A DNA stretch of 8,937 nucleotides from Palsa-872 sp036844615. Lineage in GTDB: Bacteria > Chloroflexota > Dormibacteria > Dormibacterales > Dormibacteraceae. The position numbers were made by a program, and so were the translations under genes. Shown here in pieces: positions 1 through 6,965 of this stretch; position 1 is the first letter of the stretch; each line of letters starts with the position of its first letter. The notes below the pieces were generated by a model. It did not search any database. It was not told where the DNA came from and was given only the letters and a program-made list of their open reading frames with translations. The stretch is taken from positions 1 through 8,937 of the forward strand of contig DAIUFK010000081.1 of assembly GCA_036844615.1 (NCBI GenBank), read 5' to 3'.

Positions 1-222
1 TCGGATTCGCAGCAAACGCGTACTTGCAGGTGACGACGAGCCCGTCTGTCGAGAGTTTCGGTGCAGGAGCCCCTCAGGGGCAGAGGCGATGGTCCTTCGC
101 GCTCGAGGCACTATGGCCCTTGGCGATTGATCAGTTAAAGAACGGCGGGTCAAGGCAGAGAGATCGCGAGGCACAGCACACCGACGAGCTGCGCGACTCA
201 GGATCTGCTTTGACCCCCAGTA
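1..222. other. Left-edge non-coding stretch
   Basis: No gene can be supported here. Two rightward frames are open from the window edge. One closes with TGA at 128-130; the other runs on and overlaps the 3' end of the propeller gene. Neither shows a recognisable motif, so either could be the tail of a gene outside the window or chance. A small palindrome, GCCCCTCAGGGGC at 69-81, lies about 140 nt beyond the propeller gene's stop. It has no T-run and is not called a terminator. Confidence 0.4.
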
Positions 223-1956
223 TCAGATCGGCTGCAGCGTCGCTGCATGGGTGCCCAGCAGCGAATATGGCGGGGCCAGATCAACCCCGTCCGGGTTGCT
301 CAGGAAGCCCAGCGTGCTGCCCGGACGGCCGGTCGTGCCGTACTGCCAGACCACCTGGTTGGTCCGGGGGTCGACGACGATGACCCGGTGGTTGGCATCG
401 TCGTTGAGCAAGACATCGCCATTGGGCAGCCCGACTGCGAGCGAGGGATGGTTCAGCGCAGCCGCGCCGGTGGGGCGATAGCGCCAGATTGTGTGGCCGG
501 ATCGGTCAAAGATGACCACCTGGCCCGGGTAGGAGTAGTCCACGGTCAGGTAGCGGTTGGGGCCGATCTCGTTGGTGTCCGACGGGTAGGCGACGCCCGG
601 CGGGTGCGTCGACCAGAGCACCTTGCCGCCGGGAGCGATCTCGTTCACCCAGTCGCCGTTGATCTCAGTGACCAGCCAGTTGCCGTTCTGCAGGGGGAAT
701 GCCCCGTTCGGGCTGCCGAAGCGCAGCGGCGGATTGTGGTAGCACGAGCCGACCTGGCCGTAGCTACGGGTAATCGCATGCTTGCCCTTGGCGACCACGA
801 TGATCCGGCAGTTCACGATGTCCGCGATCACGACGTCACCGTTGGGCAGCACCATAGCGTCGTCGGGGTTCCACAGCCGATTCGGGCCCGAACCGTGCAC
901 GCCGGGTTGCCCGTACCGCCAGACGATCTTGTGAGTGGCCACGTCGATGAGAGTGACTGCGAAGTCCTCCTCCTGCGTGGCGATGATCTGCCTGCCGTCC
1001 GGGCTGAAGAACGCGTCGTCCGGCAGCTTGAAAGTCTGGCCGGGGGCCAGATCGCCGGGCCGTGGGAACTGCCAGAGCACCTGGCCGGCGGGGCTGATTT
1101 CAACCAGCCGGTTGTTGTCCTCGTCCGCAATCAGGAGTGGTCCGGGCAACACGTTGGGATGCGACCCGGCGGCCAGATGACCCGCCGCCCACGGCATCTG
1201 TATCGATACCGCCGGCGCGTCACCAAGATCCGGAACCGTGATCTGGGCACCTGTGTCGAGATAACTCTTGTGCGTCGCGACGACTGTGTAAACACCTGGT
1301 TCCAGGGGCCCCAGCCCGAGCCGCGCGATCCCTGTTGAGGCGGCGATCGCGGAGACCGAGGAACCTTGAACGATGACATTCGCGCCGCTCAACGGGTGCC
1401 CGTTGACGTCAGTGACCGTAATCGCGACGGTGGGTTGAGGGAGAACCACTTCTGTCCAGGTCTCCGTATAGCGCACCGGCTGCGAGCCCGGAATCGCGAA
1501 TCGCGGTGAGTTTGATCCTAGAAGAGCAATCTGCCGATCCTGGCTACAGTCGCAGAAGCTTGCCTCATATGAGTAACTACCCGCGGCTTTTGGCGTGGCG
1601 GTCACCGAGATTGTTCTGGTTTCGCCTTCCTGAATCGGGCCGCACAAGAGCAAGCCATCCTGCGCGGGTTGTCGACAGTCCGCATTGGTGTTAACGATCC
1701 TGTGCTGAGTTATCCAGCCATCCCCACCGTTCAGTCGTAGACCGAGGTCGCCGATGTTCGCACCCAAGTTTCGGATGTCGAAAGTCCAGGTGCCGAGACG
1801 TGAAGCCACGGGCTGAACTGGGCCGGCGATCTTGACATCAACTCGCTGTGGCGAAAAGAAGATGATCGCACCGACAGTCGCACTGACAGTGAGAAGCGCT
1901 ACCACCGCGATGGCAATCAGAACCCAATGCCGTCTCAAGTCGGTTCCGCCCTGCAA
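223..1956 (-). CDS. Membrane-anchored six-repeat beta-propeller protein (PQQ/arylsulfotransferase-like)
   Basis: The 577-residue product has a short positive N-terminus and one hydrophobic helix (about 10-34), suggesting a signal anchor with the rest outside the membrane. Residues about 38-155 resemble a CARDB-like beta-sandwich with four Cys (94, 105, 135, 137). Residues about 174-252 look like a carboxypeptidase-regulatory-like fold (VTDVNGHPLSGANVIV). Residues about 272-545 hold six repeats of a 'LIADxxNNRLVEIxPxGxVLWQFxxPG' type, each ending in a Trp-containing strand (VLWQF, IVWRY, VLWST, TIWRY, VVWQY). This pattern is typical of PQQ-like or arylsulfotransferase-like propellers. No catalytic residues could be assigned, so the role is unknown; ligand binding or envelope sensing is possible. 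An in-frame TAA lies five codons upstream of the TTG at 1956. A second TTG at 1938 has the better-spaced purine tract (GGGCGGA) and may be the true start. It is transcribed alone, divergently from the heme genes. Confidence 0.85.
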   Translation of the reverse strand: MQGGTDLRRHWVLIAIAVVALLTVSATVGAIIFFSPQRVDVKIAGPVQPVASRLGTWTFDIRNLGANIGDLGLRLNGGDGWITQHRIVNTNADCRQPAQDGLLLCGPIQEGETRTISVTATPKAAGSYSYEASFCDCSQDRQIALLGSNSPRFAIPGSQPVRYTETWTEVVLPQPTVAITVTDVNGHPLSGANVIVQGSSVSAIAASTGIARLGLGPLEPGVYTVVATHKSYLDTGAQITVPDLGDAPAVSIQMPWAAGHLAAGSHPNVLPGPLLIADEDNNRLVEISPAGQVLWQFPRPGDLAPGQTFKLPDDAFFSPDGRQIIATQEEDFAVTLIDVATHKIVWRYGQPGVHGSGPNRLWNPDDAMVLPNGDVVIADIVNCRIIVVAKGKHAITRSYGQVGSCYHNPPLRFGSPNGAFPLQNGNWLVTEINGDWVNEIAPGGKVLWSTHPPGVAYPSDTNEIGPNRYLTVDYSYPGQVVIFDRSGHTIWRYRPTGAAALNHPSLAVGLPNGDVLLNDDANHRVIVVDPRTNQVVWQYGTTGRPGSTLGFLSNPDGVDLAPPYSLLGTHAATLQPI

Positions 1957-1994
1957 CTCGATGCCATACGTTTAGCTACTTACCTCGATCGCGT

Positions 1995-2024
1995 CGCACG
2001 TGCTTGCGATTGTCGCATCGTGCG
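1995..2024. promoter_or_regulatory. Nested inverted repeat in divergent promoter region
   Basis: The arms CGCACG (1995-2000) and CGTGCG (2019-2024) enclose a second inverted repeat, TGCGA-TTG-TCGCA (2005-2017). This makes a 30-bp two-tier palindrome. It sits 39 bp upstream of the TTG start of the leftward propeller gene and 250 bp upstream of hemY. It could be a regulator-binding site or a hairpin in the propeller gene's 5' leader. No regulator gene is nearby, and no convincing -35/-10 pair was found around it. Confidence 0.4.
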
Positions 2025-2087
2025 TTCCTCACAGAGCTTTTGTCATGTACGAAGTGAGGCTTGTTCAGTCCTGCGTATTTAAAGTCG

Positions 2088-2115
2088 AGCCCTGACCGGT
2101 TTCCCGGCCAGGGCT
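2088..2115 (-). terminator. Strong terminator-like hairpin between divergent genes
   Basis: AGCCCTG-A-CCGG / TTTC / CCGG-C-CAGGGCT gives 11 of 12 pairs in rightward RNA. In leftward RNA the A.C mismatch becomes a U.G wobble, so all 12 positions pair, and the loop reads GAAA, a stable GNRA tetraloop. The flanks GTCG (2084-2087) and CGAC (2121-2124) can extend the stem around a bulge. After the stem, leftward RNA reads CGACUUUAAA, a weak U-tract; rightward RNA has only UUU. The form favours leftward termination, yet no leftward gene lies just to its right. It could end an antisense or small RNA, act as an attenuator in the propeller gene's leader, or insulate the divergent promoters. Confidence 0.6.
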
Positions 2116-2258
2116 TTGGTCGACTCTCACAAAGATTGGACCAGTTAGGGGGCGGACAGTGTCAAAAACGCTTATCCCGAGGTCGACCCATCTGGGCGCC
2201 CACTTCGCGGTCACGGATTTATAGAGCCGTTCGGCCCTACGCGCCCGCGAGGCCGCCG

Positions 2259-2275
2259 ATATCCTCGAGCGATAT
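2259..2275. promoter_or_regulatory. Inverted repeat overlapping the hemY start codon
   Basis: ATATC (2259-2263) and GATAT (2271-2275) flank CTCGAGC, itself containing the palindrome CTCGAG. The right arm overlaps the ATG at 2274. TATCCT at 2260-2265 could serve as a -10 box for a nearly leaderless transcript, which would explain the absence of a clear ribosome binding site, but no -35 match was found. The repeat could be an operator or could mask the start in RNA. The arms are short and chance is possible. Confidence 0.3.
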
Positions 2276-3695
2276 GTGTGCGGTCGTGCGCTCGCGGCGC
2301 CGGGTGGTCGTCATCGGTGGCGGCATAACCGGGCTGTCGGCCGCATACGCCCTCGCCTCACGGCCCAGCGCGGACCAGCCGCAGGTAATCGTGCTCGAGG
2401 CGACAGGTCGGTTGGGCGGAAAGGTGTCGACCGAAAGGGTCGGCGGCCTGCAGGTCGAGGCCGGTCCCGACGCCTTCCTCATCCGGACTCCAGCCGCGGT
2501 CGACCTGTGCCGGCGCCTTGGCATCGGCGACCAGCTCGTCGCGCCGAGCCGCGCTCCTGCGGCGATATGGATTCGCGGCCGGCTGCGCCCGATACCTCGC
2601 AGTCTCGCGCTGGGCGTGCCCACCTCTGTAACAGGCCTGGCCGGCTCGCGAATCCTTTCCTGGAGCGGAATCACACGCGCGGCGGTCGAACCGCTCGTTC
2701 CGCGCCACCGCGTCGATGGCGACCGGTCGGTGGCCGACCTCGTCATCCCACGCTTCGGCAGGCAGGTCTTCGATCGCCTAGTGGATCCTCTCCTGAGCGG
2801 CATCTATGCTGGCCGGACCGATCGGCTAAGCGCCGAGTCGGTCCTGCCGCAACTGGCCGAGCTGGCCCGGACCAATCGAAGCCTGCTGCTCGGATCGCGC
2901 ACGCTTCCGAAGCCGAGGGCCGGCGCGCCAATGTTCAACAGCCTGTCGAGCGGGCTCGGGACGTTGGTGGCGGCGCTGGAGGAAGCGATCCGCGACACGG
3001 CCGAGGTCCGGGCGGGCGTGTCGGCCACTTCGGTCCGGATGGAGGCAAACCGGGCGTTCCTGGTTGAAGTGGACGGCAAGGCTCCTTTCAGCGCCGACGC
3101 CGTGATCATCGCCGCGCCGGCATTCGCAGCGTCGAAGATGCTCGCCGCGTCGAGTCCCGGCCTGAGTGCCGAACTCGGCGCGATCGAGTACGCGTCTGTG
3201 GCGACTGTCGCGCTTGTTTACCCGCGCGAGGCGCCGGCACGGCCGATGGACACAAGCGGGTTCCTCGTTCCGCGCACCGAGGGGCGCTTGCTGGTCGGGT
3301 CGACGTGGGTGACCGCCAAGTGGCCGCACCTCGACTCCGGTGACCGTGTCGTCTTCCGCTGCGCGGTCGGGCGTGCCGGCGACGACCGGTGGCAGTCCCT
3401 CGACGACCGCCGACTCGCCGACGCCGTCCACGCCGAGCTCGCCGAGGCCATCGGCCTGCGCAGCCCGCCGTCGGACTCCGGAGTCGTCCGCTGGCCGGCG
3501 GCGATGCCCCAATACAACGTGGGACACGAAGCGCGATTGCGTCGAGTGGAGGAGTTCTTGCAGGAGCTGCCGGGCCTGTTCCTCGCCGGGGCCGCCTACC
3601 GAGGCATCGGCCTCCCGGCCTGCGTCCAGCAGGGACGCGACGCGGCGGAAAAGGCGATGGCACACCTGGGGCTGGGCGTGGAGGCCTTGCGATGA
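2274..3695 (+). CDS. hemY: FAD-dependent coproporphyrinogen III / protoporphyrinogen oxidase
   Basis: This cytoplasmic or membrane-associated flavoenzyme makes the six-electron oxidation of porphyrinogen to porphyrin late in heme synthesis. In Gram-positive and actinobacterial lineages the substrate is coproporphyrinogen III (enzyme also called CgoX). From the ATG at 2274 the protein has 473 residues, the family's usual size. Residues 11-30 carry the Rossmann FAD motif VVVIGGGITGLSAAYAL, followed by the acidic strand end LEA (41-43) and GRLGGK (45-50). The C-terminal FAD-contact segment LFLAGAAYRGIGLPAC (435-450) and the mid-protein SGLGTLVAALE segment (226-236) are typical of the family. The frame is open upstream to 2061, but those 71 codons look non-conserved and Arg/Pro/Ser-rich, so the start next to the FAD motif is preferred. 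Its stop overlaps the next start (ATGA, 3692-3695), giving translational coupling. Confidence 0.92.
   Translation: MCAVVRSRRRVVVIGGGITGLSAAYALASRPSADQPQVIVLEATGRLGGKVSTERVGGLQVEAGPDAFLIRTPAAVDLCRRLGIGDQLVAPSRAPAAIWIRGRLRPIPRSLALGVPTSVTGLAGSRILSWSGITRAAVEPLVPRHRVDGDRSVADLVIPRFGRQVFDRLVDPLLSGIYAGRTDRLSAESVLPQLAELARTNRSLLLGSRTLPKPRAGAPMFNSLSSGLGTLVAALEEAIRDTAEVRAGVSATSVRMEANRAFLVEVDGKAPFSADAVIIAAPAFAASKMLAASSPGLSAELGAIEYASVATVALVYPREAPARPMDTSGFLVPRTEGRLLVGSTWVTAKWPHLDSGDRVVFRCAVGRAGDDRWQSLDDRRLADAVHAELAEAIGLRSPPSDSGVVRWPAAMPQYNVGHEARLRRVEEFLQELPGLFLAGAAYRGIGLPACVQQGRDAAEKAMAHLGLGVEALR
3680..3684 (+). promoter_or_regulatory. Ribosome binding site of the radical SAM gene
   Basis: GGAGG lies seven nt before the ATG at 3692, inside the last codons of hemY. 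It decides the start of the downstream gene, whose frame is open a further 100 codons upstream. Confidence 0.75.
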
Positions 3696-4891
3696 GCCAG
3701 GCCGTGGCGGTCCAGCCGAGAGGACATGGGCTCAATTTCGGTGAGCGCCCCATGCTGGTCTTCTGGGAGGTGACGAGGTCATGCCTCCTCAGCTGCCGCC
3801 ATTGCCGCGCCTCGGCCATCGCGACCGCTCTGCCGGGCGAGCTGTCCGCCTCGGAGGGGCGCGAGCTGGCGCGTCAGGTCGCCGCGTTCGGGCGGCCATA
3901 CCCGATCCTGGTGATGACCGGCGGTGACTGCCTTATGCGCCCCGACATCCACGAACTTGCGGCCTATGCGGTCGGGCTCGGGATTCCAGTCGCTCTATCG
4001 CCCTCGGTGACGCCGCTGTTGACCCCAGAAGCCGCGGTGAGGATCAAAGCTACCGGTGTCCGCGCCGTCTCGATCAGCCTGGATGGCGCGCAGGCGCGCA
4101 CCCACGACACCGTGCGCGGGGTTCCGGGCCACTTCGCCAAGACGGTGGACGCCCTGCTGATGCTGAAGGGCAGCGGCCTGAAGGTGCAGGTCAACACGAC
4201 GGTGATGCGCGACAACGTCGAGGAGCTGGCTGACGTGGCGGCCCTCATGGAATCGATCGGCGTCGACATGTGGGAGGTTTTCTTCCTGGTCAGCGTGGGT
4301 CGGGGTGAGGACGTCGAGCCGATCACGCCACGGGAGCACGAGGAGGTTTGCCACTTTCTGTTCGACGCGTCGCGCTACGGGTTTGTCGTGCGCACGGTGG
4401 AGGCGCCGTTCTTCCGTCGTGTGGTCCGATGGCGTCGAGGGCTCGACGACGACGTCGAGGTCGCGAACGCCTTCGGGCTCGGCAGCCTGTACGGCAGGCT
4501 CGAGGCGCGGCTGCGCGTGCTGCTCGGTCCGGGAGTTGCCCGGCCGGCGGCGCAGAGCGCGTCCACCCGCGACGGCAAGGGAATCGTATTCGTCGCACAT
4601 GACGGTGACGTTCATCCGGCCGGCTTCCTGCCGGTGACGCTTGGCAACGTCCGCGAGCGGCCGCTGGCCGACATTTACCGCGACAGCGACCTTCTGAATA
4701 GGATTCGCGGCGCACAGTTCAGCGGCCGGTGCGGAATCTGCGAGTTCAAGGACCTCTGCGGCGGCTCGAGATCGCGCGCATTCGCGACCTTCGGCGATGC
4801 GCTTGCAGAAGACCCGGCATGCAACTACGTGCCGGCCTTGGGTCTCCTGCCGACGACGGTCAGACGCCGCGCGGCTTGTCCAAGGCCGTGA
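3692..4891 (+). CDS. Radical SAM/SPASM protein, AhbD/NirJ-like (TIGR04053 type)
   Basis: The 399-residue product has the radical SAM cluster motif CLLSCRHC (Cys31, 35, 38), a SAM-binding segment MTGGDC (75-80), and SISLDG (127-132) in the barrel. The C-terminal SPASM-type auxiliary cluster region has CGICEFKDLCGGSRSRA (Cys347, 350, 356) and a final Cys377 in EDPACNY. The GGSRxRA...DPxC ending matches the group that includes AhbD (Fe-coproporphyrin III to heme b decarboxylation) and NirJ (heme d1 synthesis). The unassigned TIGR04053 family is the closest fit to the HDGDVHPAGFLP (303-314) and GNVRERPL segments. It overlaps hemY by 4 nt and has a good Shine-Dalgarno at 3680. Coupling to a coproporphyrinogen oxidase suggests action on a porphyrin; that is inference. 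GGDC replaces the more usual GGDP or GGEP. A different substrate, including a peptide, is not excluded. Confidence 0.9.
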   Translation: MSQAVAVQPRGHGLNFGERPMLVFWEVTRSCLLSCRHCRASAIATALPGELSASEGRELARQVAAFGRPYPILVMTGGDCLMRPDIHELAAYAVGLGIPVALSPSVTPLLTPEAAVRIKATGVRAVSISLDGAQARTHDTVRGVPGHFAKTVDALLMLKGSGLKVQVNTTVMRDNVEELADVAALMESIGVDMWEVFFLVSVGRGEDVEPITPREHEEVCHFLFDASRYGFVVRTVEAPFFRRVVRWRRGLDDDVEVANAFGLGSLYGRLEARLRVLLGPGVARPAAQSASTRDGKGIVFVAHDGDVHPAGFLPVTLGNVRERPLADIYRDSDLLNRIRGAQFSGRCGICEFKDLCGGSRSRAFATFGDALAEDPACNYVPALGLLPTTVRRRAACPRP

Positions 4892-4985
4892 CGTTCAGCT
4901 CGAGGGTCAGGAGTTGAGAGCGACTACGCCTGGGCGATTTCCAGCCACTTCACGACGCCCACAAGCTCGGCCGACTTCAGTACAA

Positions 4986-5636
4986 ATGGTGGAAACGGGC
5001 ATCGAGGCGATCGCCGCCGATCGGATGCACGGGGCTGGGTACCTGGCGCGTAAGGCGTTGGGGATTCTGGCTCTGGCCACTCCAGACAGTCGACCTGACG
5101 TCGCCGGGCGGTTGGCGGGGCTTCGGCCTGAGATGCCGGCAATCGCCGCGGCGGTCCAAGAAGCGATGGCGTCCGGCAGCATCCGCGCGGTGATCCGCCG
5201 CGCCGATGCAGAACGGCGTCGTGTAGCCCGTTCGGCCATCCGCGCACTCCGGCGGCGGCGCGTGGCTACTATCTCCAACAGCTCTCTGGTCGCGCGCGCT
5301 CTGGTATACGCAAGCCCAATCAGCGTTCAGGTGATCGTCCGCGGTCCGGCTGATGAGGGCCACGCGCTCGTCGCTGACCTTCGAGCCGCTGGGGTGAGCG
5401 CGGATCCGGTGTCTCTTGCCGAACTCAATGCAGAGATAGCTGTCGTGGGTTGCGATGCGGTCTTCGATGACGGCAGCTTCGTCAACCGGAGAGGTACGAA
5501 GGCGTTGGTCGCACTGCTGCCGACCCTGGTGCTGGTGGACCGTTGGAAGCGAATCGGCGGACCGCCACCGCGCAGCTGGCCCATGCCGGAGCTCTTTGAG
5601 CTGGTGCCCGGCGACAAAGTGCATGCCCCGGCCTGA
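4986..5636 (+). CDS. Short eIF-2B / sugar-phosphate isomerase family protein
   Basis: From ATG 4986 the protein has 216 residues. It carries two family signatures: RMHGAGYLARKAL near the N-terminus (13-25) and CDAVFDDGSFVNRRGT (156-171) near the C-terminus, followed by VLVDRWK (182-188). These match the IF-2B fold shared by eIF-2B subunits, methylthioribose-1-phosphate isomerase (MtnA) and ribose-1,5-bisphosphate isomerase. The Asp of the second signature (D157) is kept, but where the isomerases have a catalytic Cys in a TxCNxG-type loop this protein reads TISNSS (95-100). At 216 residues it is well short of the usual 300 or more. It may be a binding or regulatory homologue. The start is uncertain: the ATG lacks a ribosome binding site, and the frame is open back to 4797, inside the preceding gene. 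It lies 94 nt after the radical SAM gene, on the same strand and without an obvious terminator between. Confidence 0.78.
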   Translation: MVETGIEAIAADRMHGAGYLARKALGILALATPDSRPDVAGRLAGLRPEMPAIAAAVQEAMASGSIRAVIRRADAERRRVARSAIRALRRRRVATISNSSLVARALVYASPISVQVIVRGPADEGHALVADLRAAGVSADPVSLAELNAEIAVVGCDAVFDDGSFVNRRGTKALVALLPTLVLVDRWKRIGGPPPRSWPMPELFELVPGDKVHAPA

Positions 5637-5751
5637 CAGCCGTTCATGGTGATATCGGGCCATTATCGACAGCTACCCCACTCGCCACCGACAGGTAAGG
5701 CGCTCGCCAGTCGGCGCGGTCGACCAGTCATTCCGGGAGCCGATTCGTGGC
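5637..5751. terminator. Convergent intergenic region with two weak hairpins
   Basis: This gap separates two converging genes. CCGAC...GTCGG (5688-5714) encloses GGCG-CT-CGCC. GAGCC-GATTCGT-GGCTC (5737-5753) abuts the hepT stop codon. Either may act as a U-poor bidirectional terminator, as is common in GC-rich genomes. Neither has a T-tract. Confidence 0.28.
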
Positions 5752-6102
5752 TCAGGAGTCCGCGAACTCCGGCAGGTCTAGTGCGCTGAGCACTCGTACC
5801 AGCTCTCGAAGCTCACGTTCGACGGTTGCTCGGAGTAGCTCGATATTCAAGTCTCGATAGTGGTGCGTGTAGAAGTCGCGAGCTCGTGCCAGTTCGTCCC
5901 AAGGAATTTGTCGATATTCATTCTTCTCGTCCTCAGGGAACGAATACTTGGCCAACTCGGTTACCTGTCGCACGCGATTGGCGACCGCATCGACGACCAA
6001 GCCGTCCTCCTCCCACCGCGCGCCACCGCGCTCTGAATACTCAATTGCTTTCAAGGCGTTGTCTCGCATTTCCGCGAGGACGACCAGGGCAAGCTCACTC
6101 AC
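5752..6102 (-). CDS. hepT: HepT-like HEPN ribonuclease toxin
   Basis: The 116-residue, mostly helical protein carries the HEPN ribonuclease motif RX4HXY as R75-DFYT-H80-H-Y82. Size and motif placement fit HepT (DUF86), a metal-independent RNase that cleaves RNA and stops growth when free. In studied HepT/MntA pairs the partner nucleotidyltransferase adds AMP units to the Tyr of this motif and blocks the active site; Y82 is the equivalent here. It follows the NTase gene with a GTGA overlap (6099-6102), so it starts at GTG and is likely made only by coupled translation. It is the last gene of the leftward block. A role in phage defence or stress dormancy is inferred from the family. Confidence 0.88.
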   Translation of the reverse strand: MSELALVVLAEMRDNALKAIEYSERGGARWEEDGLVVDAVANRVRQVTELAKYSFPEDEKNEYRQIPWDELARARDFYTHHYRDLNIELLRATVERELRELVRVLSALDLPEFADS

Positions 6103-6965
6103 AAGGACACGGACTCTCGGTCGACTAGATACCGGACCGGTGGACGCAACTCGGACTCCAGTACAAGGTCGACATCATGGCCAAGACGCCTTTCGAGTTC
6201 GGCTTCCAACGCCTCCAGGCCGGTGCGATCCGGCCGAAGCCCTGGATCAAGCGTGACCGCAATATCAACATCACTCTCGGGGCGAAAGTCGGTACGCACG
6301 GCGGAGCCGAATAGCTTGAGTCGGCGGACTCCGTGCCGCCGCTTGATGGAACGCAGCGTGCGCTCTGATGGGAGATGCAAGGCAGGACTGACGTGGCCAA
6401 GCGCCCGACCTGCAGTTTTCCGATGCCGGCTGTGATCAGGTATCGAACGCTCGAGTTGACCCACCAATACTTCGCCTCTCGACAGCTCGCGTCTGAGCCG
6501 AACCGTTAATTCGCGAGCACGGACCAGGTCCTGGTGGTCGAAGAATTGGGGCGCGAGCTTTAGGGCATCGGCCAACTGCTTGATCGCTTCCACGGCCTGC
6601 GCGCGGTCGGCTACGGTGCTTCGCTTGGCGAGAACCGTGACCACCTCTTCAGAGGTAACTCCGATCAACTCGACCGCTGGGTTGGCGTTGCCGACAATCA
6701 CCAGACCTTCATGGGCCGGAACCAAGGTATTCGCGAGCCCTTCCACTGCAGCTAACGCTCGGTTCTTCTCCTCCAACACGTACACACGCGCCCGGCCTTC
6801 TCCGATGCCTACCACAAGACGATCCGCGAGAAGGACGTCAAGCGCTCGTTGACACGAACTTGGCTGCACGCGCAAAACCTTAGCCAACCCCGCCAGCGAC
6901 GTTGGACCTCTGTGTCGCAGCGCGGTGACGCTCCTTAGAGCCAGATCGGAGGCGATAAGCCGCAT
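6099..6965 (-). CDS. Winged-HTH / MntA-like nucleotidyltransferase fusion antitoxin
   Basis: The 288-residue protein is about twice the length of ordinary MntA (about 140). Residues about 5-70 form a winged-HTH-like segment (SLAGLAKVLRVQPSSCQRALDVL then ADRLVVGIGEG and RARVYVL). Residues about 80-195 are an unassigned middle region. Residues about 198-285 are the nucleotidyltransferase domain with GSX10DXD as G220-S221 and D232-V-D234, and a third acidic residue D266 (DVDLVLE). The NTase is expected to AMPylate the cognate HepT encoded just downstream with a 4-nt overlap. The winged HTH suggests it also binds its own promoter. ATG 6965 is chosen because a near-consensus TATGAT ends 7 nt upstream, implying a leaderless mRNA. 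The gene stands 120 nt from the module upstream and could be read through from it. Confidence 0.88.
   Translation of the reverse strand: MRLIASDLALRSVTALRHRGPTSLAGLAKVLRVQPSSCQRALDVLLADRLVVGIGEGRARVYVLEEKNRALAAVEGLANTLVPAHEGLVIVGNANPAVELIGVTSEEVVTVLAKRSTVADRAQAVEAIKQLADALKLAPQFFDHQDLVRARELTVRLRRELSRGEVLVGQLERSIPDHSRHRKTAGRALGHVSPALHLPSERTLRSIKRRHGVRRLKLFGSAVRTDFRPESDVDIAVTLDPGLRPDRTGLEALEAELERRLGHDVDLVLESELRPPVRYLVDRESVSL

Noticed and set aside
69..81. Palindrome GCCCCTCAGGGGC as terminator of the propeller gene
   Set aside because: The stem is only about five bp, there is no T-run, and it lies about 140 nt past the stop codon.
2..130. Possible C-terminal end of a rightward gene entering from the left edge
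   Set aside because: The 42 open codons carry no recognisable motif, and a frame this length is common by chance in GC-rich DNA.
247..1338. Long rightward open frame (363 codons) opposite the propeller gene
   Set aside because: It lies wholly antisense to a protein with clear repeats and domains. Its translation has no recognisable motif and reflects the GC codon bias of the other strand.
2061..2273. Upstream extension of hemY to a start at 2061
   Set aside because: The 71 extra codons pass through the terminator-type hairpin and look non-coding. The FAD motif begins 10 residues after ATG 2274, as usual for the family.
2826..3665. Leftward open frame (279 codons) opposite hemY
   Set aside because: It is antisense to a well-supported FAD enzyme, low in motif content and Arg-rich, as expected for a shadow frame.
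3995..4615. Leftward open frame (206 codons) opposite the radical SAM gene
   Set aside because: The sense strand encodes an unmistakable radical SAM/SPASM protein.
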